Assembly: GCF_026262505.1 (NCBI RefSeq)
Contig: NC_067204.1
Coordinates: forward strand, 1,393,265 to 1,457,264
Direction of reading: 5' to 3'
From: Trichomonas vaginalis G3
Lineage: Eukaryota > Parabasalia > Trichomonadida > Trichomonadidae
Length of the DNA stretch: 64,000 nt
Part shown: piece by piece, positions 9,910 through 18,314 of the stretch
Numbering within the stretch: position 1 is the first letter of the stretch
How the letters are laid out: each line of letters starts with the position of its first letter
Translations under genes and position numbers: made by a program
The notes under the pieces: generated by a model
The model's input: only the letters and a program-made list of their open reading frames with translations
Database searches by the model: none
What the model was told of the DNA's origin: nothing

Positions 9910-11384
9910 TCACACCTGAATGATTGGATAAGCTTTCACTTGTACTGTAACTTGTGAGTTGAAAGTTTCTAATCCATCAAAGAATATACCCGCTCCATCA
10001 CGTTGAACTGGAATAGTGCATAAGAATGAAGTTTGGTCTTTCCATGTTCTAGCTAATGGCGTGCCATTATCATCATTCAGTGGTCTAGTTAATGAGTCCT
10101 CGTATTCTTCTGTGCATTCATTCACTCCATCTAAATCAGAAGCTTGAAGCATACGTGTAAAGAATATGTCGCCCACTGTGGTCATCGCTTGATCGGGGAA
10201 GTTTCTGGAATCTATAGTGACCTGAAGACCTCGAAGCATTGGATTTTCTAAAACCGTTCTTTGCATTGCATTCTTCGGAAATGTTAACACAACATCTGTA
10301 ACATTATGAAGAGCGTATGAGAAATCTGAGCTAATACCTTCAGGAGTGATGCAACCTCCATTTAGTGAACGAACGTCAATATGTTGAGCTGGAATCATGA
10401 ATGGATCTTCCTTACTGAATAAACGTGGTATTGCTTTAACTGATTCTTCAATTAAACCGTATCCTGGTGTAATGCATTTATCCTCTAAAACTTCCATCTT
10501 TGTGCATGAAATAATAACGTCATCAACTGTTGCGTCAGCAGATGTAGCGGCTAAGCTTGTAATTAATTTGGTAGGAAGTCCGATTTGTTGGAATTTGCGA
10601 TCATATTTATAAACATGATTCATAATCTTTTCATAATTTTCATCAGTTATCTTTTCATAAACGTAATTTTGTAAATCAGCAACTCTTAACGGGTCAACCT
10701 GACAAAATACTAAAGTATCCCTGAAAACATAATATTTAAGAATGATTTCACCAAATGATTTAGGATAATCATCGAACGCCTGAAATGCTAACAAATCATT
10801 TACCGGAATAATCATATCAAAAGTGATATCAACTTCTTCATTTGCTTTCTTGAAAACTTCTGAAGGGTCAATATATTTACCACATACTGAGTTATCATAT
10901 TTTTGAACATTATTATATAACGAATGAACAAACTTTTTAACTTTCCTTTCTGATTTTGGTTTATATGTTGCAAATGCGAAAGATTCACGGGCACAATCCA
11001 TCTGAAGATAACCGGCATCACCTCTTTCGTTTCTACTTCTAATTGTTTAAAGCTTTGATTTGATGATTTGTAACCAACGAATAAACGCATGCATTTAAAA
11101 GCGGCATCACATGTGAAAGCTTTATTTGAAACTAGAGTTGCTTTAACTTTGCGTTTAATATATGTGTCACCTAATTGGTTCACATCATGAGCCGGATTTG
11201 TAATTCTTAAATGAGTTTGTTTATCATCAAAATATGGAGCATCAGAGTCATAGCATGAACTTTCAAGTTCTCTATAATATCTTCTACCGTCATTCTTTGC
11301 GAATATTTCATTTATCTTTTCGAATGAATGAAACACATTTCCATTAATCGGTTTAGTGTTTGGCACCAAATAGTTAGTCGTCAT
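9910..11384 (-). pseudogene. Major capsid-like protein (fossil), element A
   Basis: About 490 codons on the minus strand starting at ATG 11384, with about one break. The sequence is compatible with a double jelly-roll major capsid protein: IIPVNDLLAF in the first half, a long stranded middle, and near the end SFLCTIPVQRDG followed by a glycine and then TVQVK. The last pattern recurs in the capsid-like region of element B (32615-34232), where SNFWLGIPF is followed by GG and TVQIQ. Neighbours (packaging ATPase, fibre) support a capsid role. The assignment rests on pattern and context, not on a database match. Confidence 0.65.
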
Positions 11385-11453
11385 TTATTATTAAATAAAA
11401 AATCAAAATTAAAAGATGAAAATGAATTTTTAATTTTAATGAAATAATCAACT

Positions 11454-11669
11454 ATGGCTGCAGGTATATTTAAGAAACTGTGGGATAAAGTAAAAAGAGG
11501 AGCGCATAAAGTTTGGGAAACAATGAAGAAAGGAGCAAATTGGATATTTAAGAATAAAGAAGCAATTAGTGACGTTGCTGAATCAATAACACCAAAAGCC
11601 GCCCCAATAAGAGAAATATTAAATAAAGGAGAAAAAGTTTATCAAAGACTACAACCGATACTAAGATAA
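11454..11669 (+). CDS. Small amphipathic protein, 71 aa
   Basis: The product starts MAAGIFKKLWDKVKRGAHKV and is nearly all amphipathic, strongly basic helix. Its first ten residues are almost identical to those of the convergent neighbour at 11704-11928 (MAAGFFKKLWEGIKKAAG). The pattern recalls membrane-active capsid proteins such as adenovirus protein VI, which has an N-terminal amphipathic helix. That comparison is inference. Related genes in element B are at 15788-16033 and 19288-19689. Confidence 0.6.
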   Translation: MAAGIFKKLWDKVKRGAHKVWETMKKGANWIFKNKEAISDVAESITPKAAPIREILNKGEKVYQRLQPILR

Positions 11670-11703
11670 AAATAAATTTATTTATTTTTCCACTATCTAC
11701 CTC

Positions 11704-11928
11704 CTATTTATTAAGTATTCCTTCAGCAATTCCACCAACTGCGTTACCTGCTTGTGCTCCCATCGCCGGATTACCTGCTTTAGTACCTAATACTCCACCT
11801 ATGATAGTTCCTGCCGTTTTCGCTACTGGTGCCAAAAAGTTTGCAACGGGTTTAATAATATTTTTATGAACCCAACCCGCAGCTTTCTTAATTCCTTCCC
11901 ATAATTTTTTAAAGAATCCTGCAGCCAT
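11704..11928 (-). CDS. Small amphipathic, glycine/alanine-rich protein, 74 aa
   Basis: N-terminal amphipathic helix as in 11454-11669, followed by a Gly/Ala-rich stretch with small-residue spacing (TIIGGVLGTKAG, GAQAGNAVGG) that could insert into or pack against membranes. It starts at ATG 11928 after an AT-rich tract and is convergent with its paralogue, 35 bases away. Probably a membrane-lytic or internal capsid protein by analogy; this is not demonstrated. Confidence 0.6.
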   Translation of the reverse strand: MAAGFFKKLWEGIKKAAGWVHKNIIKPVANFLAPVAKTAGTIIGGVLGTKAGNPAMGAQAGNAVGGIAEGILNK

Positions 11929-11996
11929 TTCTGATTTAATATTAATTAAAAAATATATATTTCATCACTTATATTCTAATTTTTATTTAATGATAA

Positions 11997-12182
11997 ATGA
12001 AACCAATTTTAAAAATAAATGAAACAGAGGAGGAAGAAATAAATGAAAGTGAAAATGTTCAACAAAAAATAAACGTTGTTAAACCAATTACTGAAATAAA
12101 AATTTTTTCATCTGTTGAAGAATTTAATGACTATTATGCCAATAATAAAAAATTATTTGAAGAATTGACACGTGTAAATTGA
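11997..12182 (+). CDS. Hypothetical acidic protein, 61 aa
   Basis: A 61-codon frame with a run of glutamates near the start (ETEEEEINE) and a helical C-terminal part. It shares an AT-rich upstream region with the divergent gene at 11704-11928. No family is recognised. Confidence 0.4.
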   Translation: MKPILKINETEEEEINESENVQQKINVVKPITEIKIFSSVEEFNDYYANNKKLFEELTRVN

Positions 12183-12249
12183 ATAAAATGTTTAAAGTTG
12201 ATGGATTCAAAATTTCAAAAATAAAAGGGTGATTAGTTTGAAATCTATT

Positions 12250-12883
12250 CCTCAATCAAGAATCACCTCATTAATGAAAATTGATGATTTAACAAAAAGA
12301 ATAGAAATTATTGAAGAGCGAATAAATCAAATTATTGATTTCATAAATCATGACTCGTTGAGCCCGGGTCCTTAAAGCCCATCACTGAGTTCAAGGTTAT
12401 ATTCATCAAATATTTCATTATTAAATGCAACTTCTGCTAGTTTATTTATTTTTCAATACGATCATTTGAAAGTCTATCGTTTAATTTTTTCTGAAGTTTT
12501 TCATTTTCTAGTTCTGAAACTTTATTTGGATGATATTTAAACCCGTTAAATTCTTTTTCCTCAGTTTTGATCATTAATTTACAAAGAACTTTTGTGGTTG
12601 GAATTCGTTTAAACCATTTATCATTAATATTTGTTATAAATTCAATATCGGAATTAATTCCCAAATTTTTGCATTTTCAATTAATTTATTATCAAATGCA
12701 AAAGCAATAGGTTTAATATTAAACTTACCTTTATAATATAAACTTTCTACATAATCATCGAAATAAACATCTACTTGTTTAACATTTTCAAGAATTGGTG
12801 AAAGAGCATCCATTAATTGATTGACGGTTACGAATCTTGATCCACTCATTTTCTTACGAATTAAAAAAATAAATTATTCATAA
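12250..12883 (+). repeat. Direct repeat copy 1 (about 634 bp gene cassette)
   Basis: Matches 13131-13764 at an offset of 881 bases with few differences. Each copy contains the end of a plus-strand frame (ending SLSPGP) and a minus-strand gene starting MSGSRFVTVNQ. Confidence 0.9.
12446..12849 (-). pseudogene. Hypothetical gene, copy 1 (fossil part of element A)
   Basis: Minus-strand gene starting MSGSRFVTVNQLMDALSPIL. The product is about 130 residues, mixed helix and strand, with VDVYFDDYVESLYYKG and KWFKRIPTTKVL; no family is recognised. Not open throughout. Its twin is at 13390-13731, and the two differ by a handful of substitutions, so duplication is recent relative to the element. Confidence 0.5.
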
Positions 12884-12930
12884 ATGTAAGACATGAATTT
12901 TTAAAGTTTATTTTTTTTATTTCATTATGT

Positions 12931-13110
12931 ATGGGTTGAGTGTAAATGTCTTACAATTTTGGAAATTTTTAAATCTTGATTTATTCAAAAACGTAAGAAT
13001 AAAAACCGTAAGAATCATACATTTTTTACTTCATATGTCAAAAAAAATGATACAAAATCGTTCAATATCGTATGAATTCTTACGTTTACAAAAAAAGTCA
13101 CACAACCCAT
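12931..13110. mobile_element. Possible small inverted-repeat insertion between the duplicate cassettes
   Basis: The ends read ATGGGTTG and CAACCCAT. A second inverted pair (AAACGTAAGAAT with ATTCTTACGTTT) lies inside. The 180 bp interval is absent from the equivalent place before copy 1. It may be a MITE-like insertion or simply part of the parent sequence. Confidence 0.3.
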
Positions 13111-13130
13111 CCACATATACTACTTCTATT

Positions 13131-13764
13131 CCTCAATCAAGAATCACCTCATTAATGAAAATTGATGATTTAACAAAAAGAATAGAAATTATTGAAGAAA
13201 GAATGAATCAAATAATTGATTTCATAAATCATGACTCGTTGAGCCCGGGTCCTTAAAGCCCATCACTGAGTTCAAGGTTATATTCATCAAATATTTCATT
13301 ATTAAATGCAACTTCTGCTAGTTTATTTATTTTTTCAATACGATCATTTGAAAGTCTATCGTTTAATTTTTTCTGAAGTTTTTCATTTTCTAGTTCTGAA
13401 ACTTTATTTGGATGATATTTAAACCCGTTAAATTCTTTTCCTCAGTTTTGATCATTAATTTACAAAGAACTTTTGTGGTTGGAATTCGTTTAAACCATTT
13501 ATTAGTTATATTCGTTATATATTCAATATCTGGAATTAATTCCCAAATTTTTGCATTTTCAATTAATTTATTATCAAATGCAAAAGCAATGGGTTTAATA
13601 TTATGTTTACCTTTATAATATAAACTTTCTACATAATCATCGAAATAAACATCTACTTGTTTAACATTTTCAAGAATTGGTGAAAGAGCATCCATTAATT
13701 GATTGACGGTTACGAATCTTGATCCACTCATTTTCTTACGAATTAAAAAAATAAATTATTCAAA
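13131..13764 (+). repeat. Direct repeat copy 2 (about 634 bp gene cassette)
   Basis: Second copy of the cassette at 12250-12883. The match ends shortly after the minus-strand start codon, where the AT-rich promoter regions diverge. Confidence 0.9.
13390..13731 (-). pseudogene. Hypothetical gene, copy 2 (fossil part of element A)
   Basis: Twin of 12446-12849, with the same N-terminus and a His for Phe change in the YYKGKxNIKP segment. It is followed at the 3' side by the same plus-strand SLSPGP frame end. Broken near its end. Confidence 0.5.
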
Positions 13765-13881
13765 AATGTCAGAAGAAAATATTTAAATAAATTATTTAAA
13801 TTTTTTACTCTATTCAAGAATTTTATTTTTGATATAACTCATTGAATTCAAATTTTTTAAAAAAATTGACACCATATATAA

Positions 13882-14032
13882 CCAGTAGAAATTCTGCCAG
13901 TAGAAGTTCTACCAGTAGAAACTTTACTAGTAGAAGTTCTGCCAGTATAAACTCTACCAGTAGAAGTTCTGCCAGTATAAACACTACCAGTAGAAGTTCT
14001 GCCAGTATAAACTCTACCAGTAGAAGTTCTGC
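13882..14032 (+). repeat. 15 bp minisatellite, ten units
   Basis: Ten units of the form CCAGTAGAAGTTCTG with alternating variants (TATAAACTCTA), giving a partly 30 bp period. The unit length is a multiple of three, so long open frames on both strands (Ser/Arg-rich or Leu/Ala-rich) arise automatically; neither is taken as a gene. Confidence 0.9.
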
Positions 14033-14198
14033 TAAAGTATTCATAAACACCTTTTTTATATCTTATTTACATCTAACATGCACCAATTTATTTTATAACT
14101 TTATTAATACTAAATTTTATTTCATACAAAAAGTAAAAATTCATAAGTTATATATTAATTTAATAAATTATATTATCATTTAAAAAAAAAAAGGTAGT

Positions 14199-14230
14199 GG
14201 GGCTTCCAGGCACTTCGTGCCCTCTAGCCC
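14199..14230. other. GC-rich hairpin at the A/B boundary
   Basis: GGGGCT (14199-14204) pairs with AGCCCC (14225-14230), and inside it GGCAC pairs with GTGCC around a TTC loop. It is the most GC-rich spot for kilobases and follows a run of ten A. It could be a terminator-like structure or a trace of an element end. Confidence 0.45.
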
Positions 14231-14272
14231 CGAAGATGTTTAGTATAAATGAAGTTTTTATTCGGAAAATTG

Positions 14273-14374
14273 TTAGTCTTCTGGTGTGAATTCGGAGGAC
14301 TCTTCTTCTTCCTCCATTGCTTCTGGGAAGAAGCCTTCTTCTGGGTCGAAAACATTATATAATGTTTCACTTTT
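14273..14374 (-). other. Acidic C-terminal coding fragment
   Basis: About 33 codons open on the minus strand, with DPEEGFFPEAMEEEEESSEF before the stop at 14273. The strong acidic bias suggests a true protein end whose remainder is not present next to it. It marks the transition from element A to element B. Confidence 0.3.
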
Positions 14375-14452
14375 CACAAATTATATATGTTTTCATGTTT
14401 TGTCACTTTTCTGTCACTTTTCAGGTAAAAACATTTTTATTATTATATATAA

Positions 14453-15270
14453 ATGAATTTTACAAAACCACCGTTACCGTTCTTTGGAAATAAGAGTAGA
14501 TGTAAAGATATTATATTGAGAGAACTTAAGAAACTACCGAATGGTCTAACATTTGTAGATTTGTTCGGTGGAAGTTTCTATATATCCCATTTATGTCATA
14601 TAATATTCCCAGACTCAAAGATATATGCAATGACTTCGACAACTATATGGACCGTCTCAAACATATACCAGACACAAACAATATATTGAAAGAGTTAAAA
14701 GAAAAGATACCTATAGGTAAGATGGAACGTATACCATTAGATAAGAAAATATTGTGAGAGAGGTTTTGAAAAAAGCAGAATATATAGACTGGGATAGTAT
14801 ATCTGCTAGACTATTATATAGTGGTCTATAAGAGTTCATGACATTGAAACACAGTTATGTCAAAAGTTTTATATCTTAACTATACAAATGTTTTCAAAGA
14901 GGACATAGAAAAATATATTGAGGGTATAGAGTTTGTGAGATGTCATTGGACAGAGTTGTATGAAAAATATAAAGACAAGGAAAATGTTTTCTTTATAGTG
15001 GACCCGCCGTTCTATAACACATGGGATTTTCAATACCAAGTAGACTGGACTTTGAGAGACTCTTTAGAAACTTTAGACGTTTTACATAACCATCCATGCT
15101 TTTACTTTACATCCGATAAAAGTGGTTTGGAAACCGTTATGAGATGGTTAGAGGACATACATGACTATGAGTTTAGATATGACAAGATAGAATATGAGAG
15201 AGGTCCTATAAACTGGAGAAAGTGTCACAATAAAGAAATTTTATTAGTAAGTAAATGTGGTTTGAAATAG
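14453..15270 (+). pseudogene. DNA adenine methyltransferase, D12/Dam class (fossil), element B
   Basis: The start reads PPLPFFGNKSR, then FVDLFGGSFYIS, which matches motif X and the SAM-binding motif I of D12-class N6-adenine methyltransferases. The second half has IVDPPFYNT, the catalytic motif IV (DPPY-like). The end has KCHNKEILLVS. Gene length would be near 270 codons, usual for Dam; the frame carries about two breaks. Such enzymes in virus-like elements may protect or mark their own DNA. Confidence 0.75.
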
Positions 15271-15386
15271 GACTACTTGTTTTAGGTTTTTTCCATTGTG
15301 TCATTTATTTCTTTGACGTGGCAGAAAAGTACAGAGAATATGAAGATGAACCAATGCCTGCAAATGTTCAGTATATGTACTCGTAA
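15255..15386 (+). CDS. Small membrane protein, 43 aa
   Basis: ATG at 15255 lies inside the last codons of the methyltransferase region in another frame. The first 20 residues (WFEIGLLVLGFFHCVIYFF) are one clear membrane helix, followed by a charged tail with YREYEDE. An overlapping start, a clean membrane segment and an immediate downstream gene (15410) support it as real. Its role is unknown. Confidence 0.5.
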   Translation: MWFEIGLLVLGFFHCVIYFFDVAEKYREYEDEPMPANVQYMYS

Positions 15387-15409
15387 GAGATATTTTTATC
15401 TAATATTAA

Positions 15410-15709
15410 ATGGACGCACAGAACTTAGCGAATGCACAGCAACCTGGACAACCAAACCCAGAGAATATTCCAAATGAAGTTAGAATACAAACTGCAATGG
15501 CAAACTATGGTCAAGTGCCAACAGATGTACAAATGCAAACTGCCATGTCAAATGACGCTGCGTTAGGTTTGCCACCATGGTATGCAAATATGAGATGGAA
15601 AGAGTTTTATACAAACCCTGAAGTGGGATATAAACAACTTTATGCAGATGACGCGAACACAGGAGTTGACCCAGAATATGTTTTCTACCAGAGAAAACAG
15701 AATGTATGA
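15410..15709 (+). CDS. Hypothetical protein with internal repeat, 99 aa
   Basis: Gln/Asn/Pro-rich N-terminus, then two related segments (EVRIQTAMANYGQ and DVQMQTAMSNDA), then an aromatic C-terminal part (PPWYANMRWKEFY). The gene is preceded by TTTTTATCTAATATTAAATG. It overlaps by eight bases the next tiny frame. No family is recognised; the position among particle genes suggests a minor structural role. Confidence 0.5.
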   Translation: MDAQNLANAQQPGQPNPENIPNEVRIQTAMANYGQVPTDVQMQTAMSNDAALGLPPWYANMRWKEFYTNPEVGYKQLYADDANTGVDPEYVFYQRKQNV

Positions 15710-15770
15710 GCTCCAGTTAAAGAATGCTATGGAACTCAACAGGAAACGTAAGAGACTAGGCGGACATTAG
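15702..15770 (+). CDS. Tiny basic peptide, 22 aa
   Basis: An ATG overlapping the end of 15410-15709 opens 22 codons ending RKRKRLGGH. The basic cluster recalls core peptides of adenovirus-like particles, but the frame is too short to be sure. Confidence 0.25.
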   Translation: MYELQLKNAMELNRKRKRLGGH

Positions 15771-15787
15771 ATTTTTACATATAGTAA

Positions 15788-16033
15788 ATGGGTTTCTTCA
15801 GTAAGATAGGAAACTTCTTTCGAAATGTTGGAAGAGGTATATGGAATGGAATAAAAACCGTAGGAAGAGGAATTTGGAACGGAGTCAAAAATATTGGTAA
15901 AAGAGTAGGTCAGTTTGTTGGTATTATACCTAAAGACCCTGAACCAGAAGAACAAGCTCCTGTTATACAACAGCCTGAACCTGCACCACAGTCTAGTTGG
16001 CAACCAAATCCAACACCTCAACCGGTATATTAA
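15788..16033 (+). CDS. Small amphipathic protein with proline-rich tail, 81 aa
   Basis: Starts MGFFSKIGNFFRNVGRGIWN. Two near-identical amphipathic repeats (GRGIWNGIKTV and GRGIWNGVKNI) form a basic helix, followed by a Pro/Gln-rich tail. The helix type matches the proteins at 11454 and 11704 in element A and 19288 here. A membrane-active capsid component is a reasonable guess. The leader TTTTTACATATAGTAAATG resembles that of 22792-23652. Confidence 0.55.
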   Translation: MGFFSKIGNFFRNVGRGIWNGIKTVGRGIWNGVKNIGKRVGQFVGIIPKDPEPEEQAPVIQQPEPAPQSSWQPNPTPQPVY

Positions 16034-16037
16034 AAAG

Positions 16038-16886
16038 TTATATTTTTATCGTTCGATAGTAGTTGTATATGAAACTAAGTTCTAAGTAAAACGCATGGTA
16101 TAATGGAATTATTCTTTTTCTTCCATCTGTAGTAAACCATACTTGAAAGTCTGAAATACTTCCACTTGGTGGTTCGTATAACTTTGTAGGTTTTTCGTAA
16201 AAGTCATTTGCCAAGCATAAGAAAGAGTTTTGGGCGCCAGAAAATGAAGCATGAACAATAATAGCAGCTGGGTCGAAAACATCTTTAAATAAATATGGTT
16301 CATCTCTTGCATATCGACTGTAAATATTTGCTAAAGGAAGTTCGACTTTCTGATTTAACATTCTTTGCAAATAATACCATGACATTGCAGTGAATTCTGT
16401 ATATATTTGTTCGTCTTTATTTGGATTGTTTTCGTAGATTTGAAATGACACTTGTGAATTTTGTTTGTCATATACAATTCTCACATAAAGTGTGCTCTCG
16501 GTATTTGCATATTCATCAGCATATTTTGCATAACATGAATTTATTTTATCTTCTATATTTTTTAACGCAGTCTGTAGAGAAGATGAAAGGTCAACTTGTA
16601 TTAGCTCAATTTCTTCCCACATTTTTCGTTTCCCTTCAGATATATAATCTATATGAAACCTTACAATAAATGGAAAACTTTTATCTTCTACAGACACAAA
16701 CTTCATTCTACGAAAGCCAATAGCTTTTGTGACAGATGGGTCTCTTAGCCATCTTAATGGGTAGTCAAAACGATAGCCTTCATGCTTTACGGTCTCTGTC
16801 TCAAACTTTTGACCGACATTAGTAAAAAGTTCATCTAATGGTTTAGTTGTAGCAACTCTTGAATTTTCTTTTTCTATTGGAAGCAT
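16038..16886 (-). CDS. Paralogous structural protein candidate, 282 aa
   Basis: Fully open gene. It is a clear paralogue of 22792-23652, sharing KPLDxxFTN near the start, YRFDYPxRWL, KAIGFRR, and a C-terminal block with HASFS, NSFLC, YEPPS and SDFQVWFTT, ending LELSFIYNY. The C-terminal strand pattern resembles penton or minor capsid proteins of polinton-like viruses. It is divergently transcribed from the fibre gene with only 18 bases between the start codons. Function is inferred. Confidence 0.6.
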   Translation of the reverse strand: MLPIEKENSRVATTKPLDELFTNVGQKFETETVKHEGYRFDYPLRWLRDPSVTKAIGFRRMKFVSVEDKSFPFIVRFHIDYISEGKRKMWEEIELIQVDLSSSLQTALKNIEDKINSCYAKYADEYANTESTLYVRIVYDKQNSQVSFQIYENNPNKDEQIYTEFTAMSWYYLQRMLNQKVELPLANIYSRYARDEPYLFKDVFDPAAIIVHASFSGAQNSFLCLANDFYEKPTKLYEPPSGSISDFQVWFTTDGRKRIIPLYHAFYLELSFIYNYYRTIKI

Positions 16887-16904
16887 ATTTTATCTAGAAT
16901 AAAA
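16887..16904. promoter_or_regulatory. 18 bp bidirectional promoter candidate with TCTAGA
   Basis: The whole space between the ATG of the minus-strand gene (16886) and the ATG of the fibre gene (16905) is ATTTTATCTAGAATAAAA. It is centred on the palindrome TCTAGA with AT flanks on both sides, so it can read the same way in both directions. A TCTA core in AT-rich DNA is also the late promoter type described for Mavirus; that link is inference. Confidence 0.5.
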
Positions 16905-18314
16905 ATGTCGAAAGATATTGCTTCCATGAGAGAAATACAACACAACCGACAACTCATTGTGCAAGCTCTAAATAAGAACACAACAAACTTTTCAAACTAT
17001 TCTAAGATATCTGAGTCATTGAAAGAAGGAAACTTAAAACTGACATTAAACCCAATGACAGATGAGTTTCTATTTCAAGACAAGAAGAACAATACTGTCT
17101 GTATAAATCCAACAAAAGGAACTTTAAACGAGAAACCTATAAATGAACTTCTTTTGAAAGCAGATGTTGACAACAAAGCTGACAAAGAATATGTAGACGA
17201 TGCAATAGCAAAAGAAGAAGAAAGAGCTAACAATGCTTATGCAACAAAAGAACATACTCATCCTGAACTAGCAGACAAAACATATGTTGACAATAAAATG
17301 TCAAGTGAAGTGACAAGAGCTGAAAACGAATATTCTAAAAAGACTCATACACATTCTATATCTGAAATAACAGACTTAAACGTTAGCCTTGAAAATAAGG
17401 TAGATAAGGGACTTATGGCTAGTGTGTTAGTGAAGAAGGCGGATAAGGAATATGTGGATGAAAAAGATAAAGAAATTATAGAAAGGGTTGACTGGTATCA
17501 TGAACGGACATCAAAGATTTTAAAAACTAAAGCCGATACAGGATGGGTTTCAGGATGTTTAGACCTTAAAGCAGATAAAACTTATGTTAACGATGAGTTA
17601 GAGAAGAAAGCAAATAAGACTCATACACATACAAGTTTTACAACTGTTGCTATAGAAAGTATTGAAGGAACGGTTGAAGAAACTGGTGGGTATAAATTAT
17701 ATTGTAAACCTCCTAACTTTCCACAAGGTTTAACATCGGATGACGACATAACGACGATGAGAAACATTAGATGTAAAGATGTTTATGTCATGAAGGATGA
17801 ATATAATACTAAATTCACTGCTCAAGATTTATATGACAAGAAAGCAGACAAAACAGAGCTTCAAACATTAAAGACAGAAATGCTTCAAACATTATATCCT
17901 ATAGGCTCTATTTATACGTCAATGAACTCTACCAGACCAGAAGTAGTACTTGGTTTTGGAACTTGGACTCAAATAGTCGACAGGTTTTTGTATTGTGCAA
18001 ACTCTTCAAAGGAAACAGGTGGAAGTAAAACGATTTCAGGTGAAAATTTACCTGCACACAGTCACTACATAGATTTAAGTACATCTCAAGCGGGTTGGCA
18101 TAAGCATAGATATTGGGATTGGGCAGCAATGACAAAAGGTAAAGGATATGATGTTAAAGACAACGTTAAGTTTGCTATAAATTGTTACTGGAGTAACACT
18201 GAGGGAGGAGGAAACCATACACATCGCGTTTCGGGATATACGCAAACAACGGGACAAAGTAAAGAATACATGCCACCTTACATGACAGTTTACGCATGGT
18301 ATAGAAATGCTTAG
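16905..18314 (+). CDS. Phage tail-collar/fibre-like protein, element B
   Basis: Fully open 469-codon gene. The shaft has repeated ADKxYVDxx segments from about residue 85 to 240. The collar domain occupies the last 140 residues: YPIGSIYTSMN, GTWTQIVDRFLY, histidine clusters LPAHSHY and GNHTHRV, and the end EYMPPYMTVYAWYRNA. It is a homologue of 4370-5938. A DNA block at 17455-17612 and the GGSK region are almost the same as in element A, while flanking parts differ. It probably forms a surface fibre for attachment. Confidence 0.85.
   Translation: MSKDIASMREIQHNRQLIVQALNKNTTNFSNYSKISESLKEGNLKLTLNPMTDEFLFQDKKNNTVCINPTKGTLNEKPINELLLKADVDNKADKEYVDDAIAKEEERANNAYATKEHTHPELADKTYVDNKMSSEVTRAENEYSKKTHTHSISEITDLNVSLENKVDKGLMASVLVKKADKEYVDEKDKEIIERVDWYHERTSKILKTKADTGWVSGCLDLKADKTYVNDELEKKANKTHTHTSFTTVAIESIEGTVEETGGYKLYCKPPNFPQGLTSDDDITTMRNIRCKDVYVMKDEYNTKFTAQDLYDKKADKTELQTLKTEMLQTLYPIGSIYTSMNSTRPEVVLGFGTWTQIVDRFLYCANSSKETGGSKTISGENLPAHSHYIDLSTSQAGWHKHRYWDWAAMTKGKGYDVKDNVKFAINCYWSNTEGGGNHTHRVSGYTQTTGQSKEYMPPYMTVYAWYRNA

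Larger units (their letters stand above)
1..14180. mobile_element. Maverick/Polinton-like element A (fossil, left end outside window)
   Basis: A block with the typical gene set of Maverick/Polinton elements: the end of a retroviral-type integrase at the left edge, a primase-helicase (1550-3784), a tail-collar fibre gene (4370-5938), an A32-like packaging ATPase (8932-9719) and a capsid-like gene (9910-11384), with small amphipathic and hypothetical genes. The element is broken in roughly ten places, but the primase-helicase and fibre genes are essentially open, so it is moderately young. The left end lies outside the window. No terminal inverted repeat could be identified, so the right limit (about 14180) is an estimate from where the gene set changes. 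Confidence 0.8.

Noticed and set aside
13823-14183. Leu/Ala- or Ser/Arg-repeat proteins
   Set aside because: The 15 bp minisatellite is open in several frames by construction, and no start signal or flanking domain is present.
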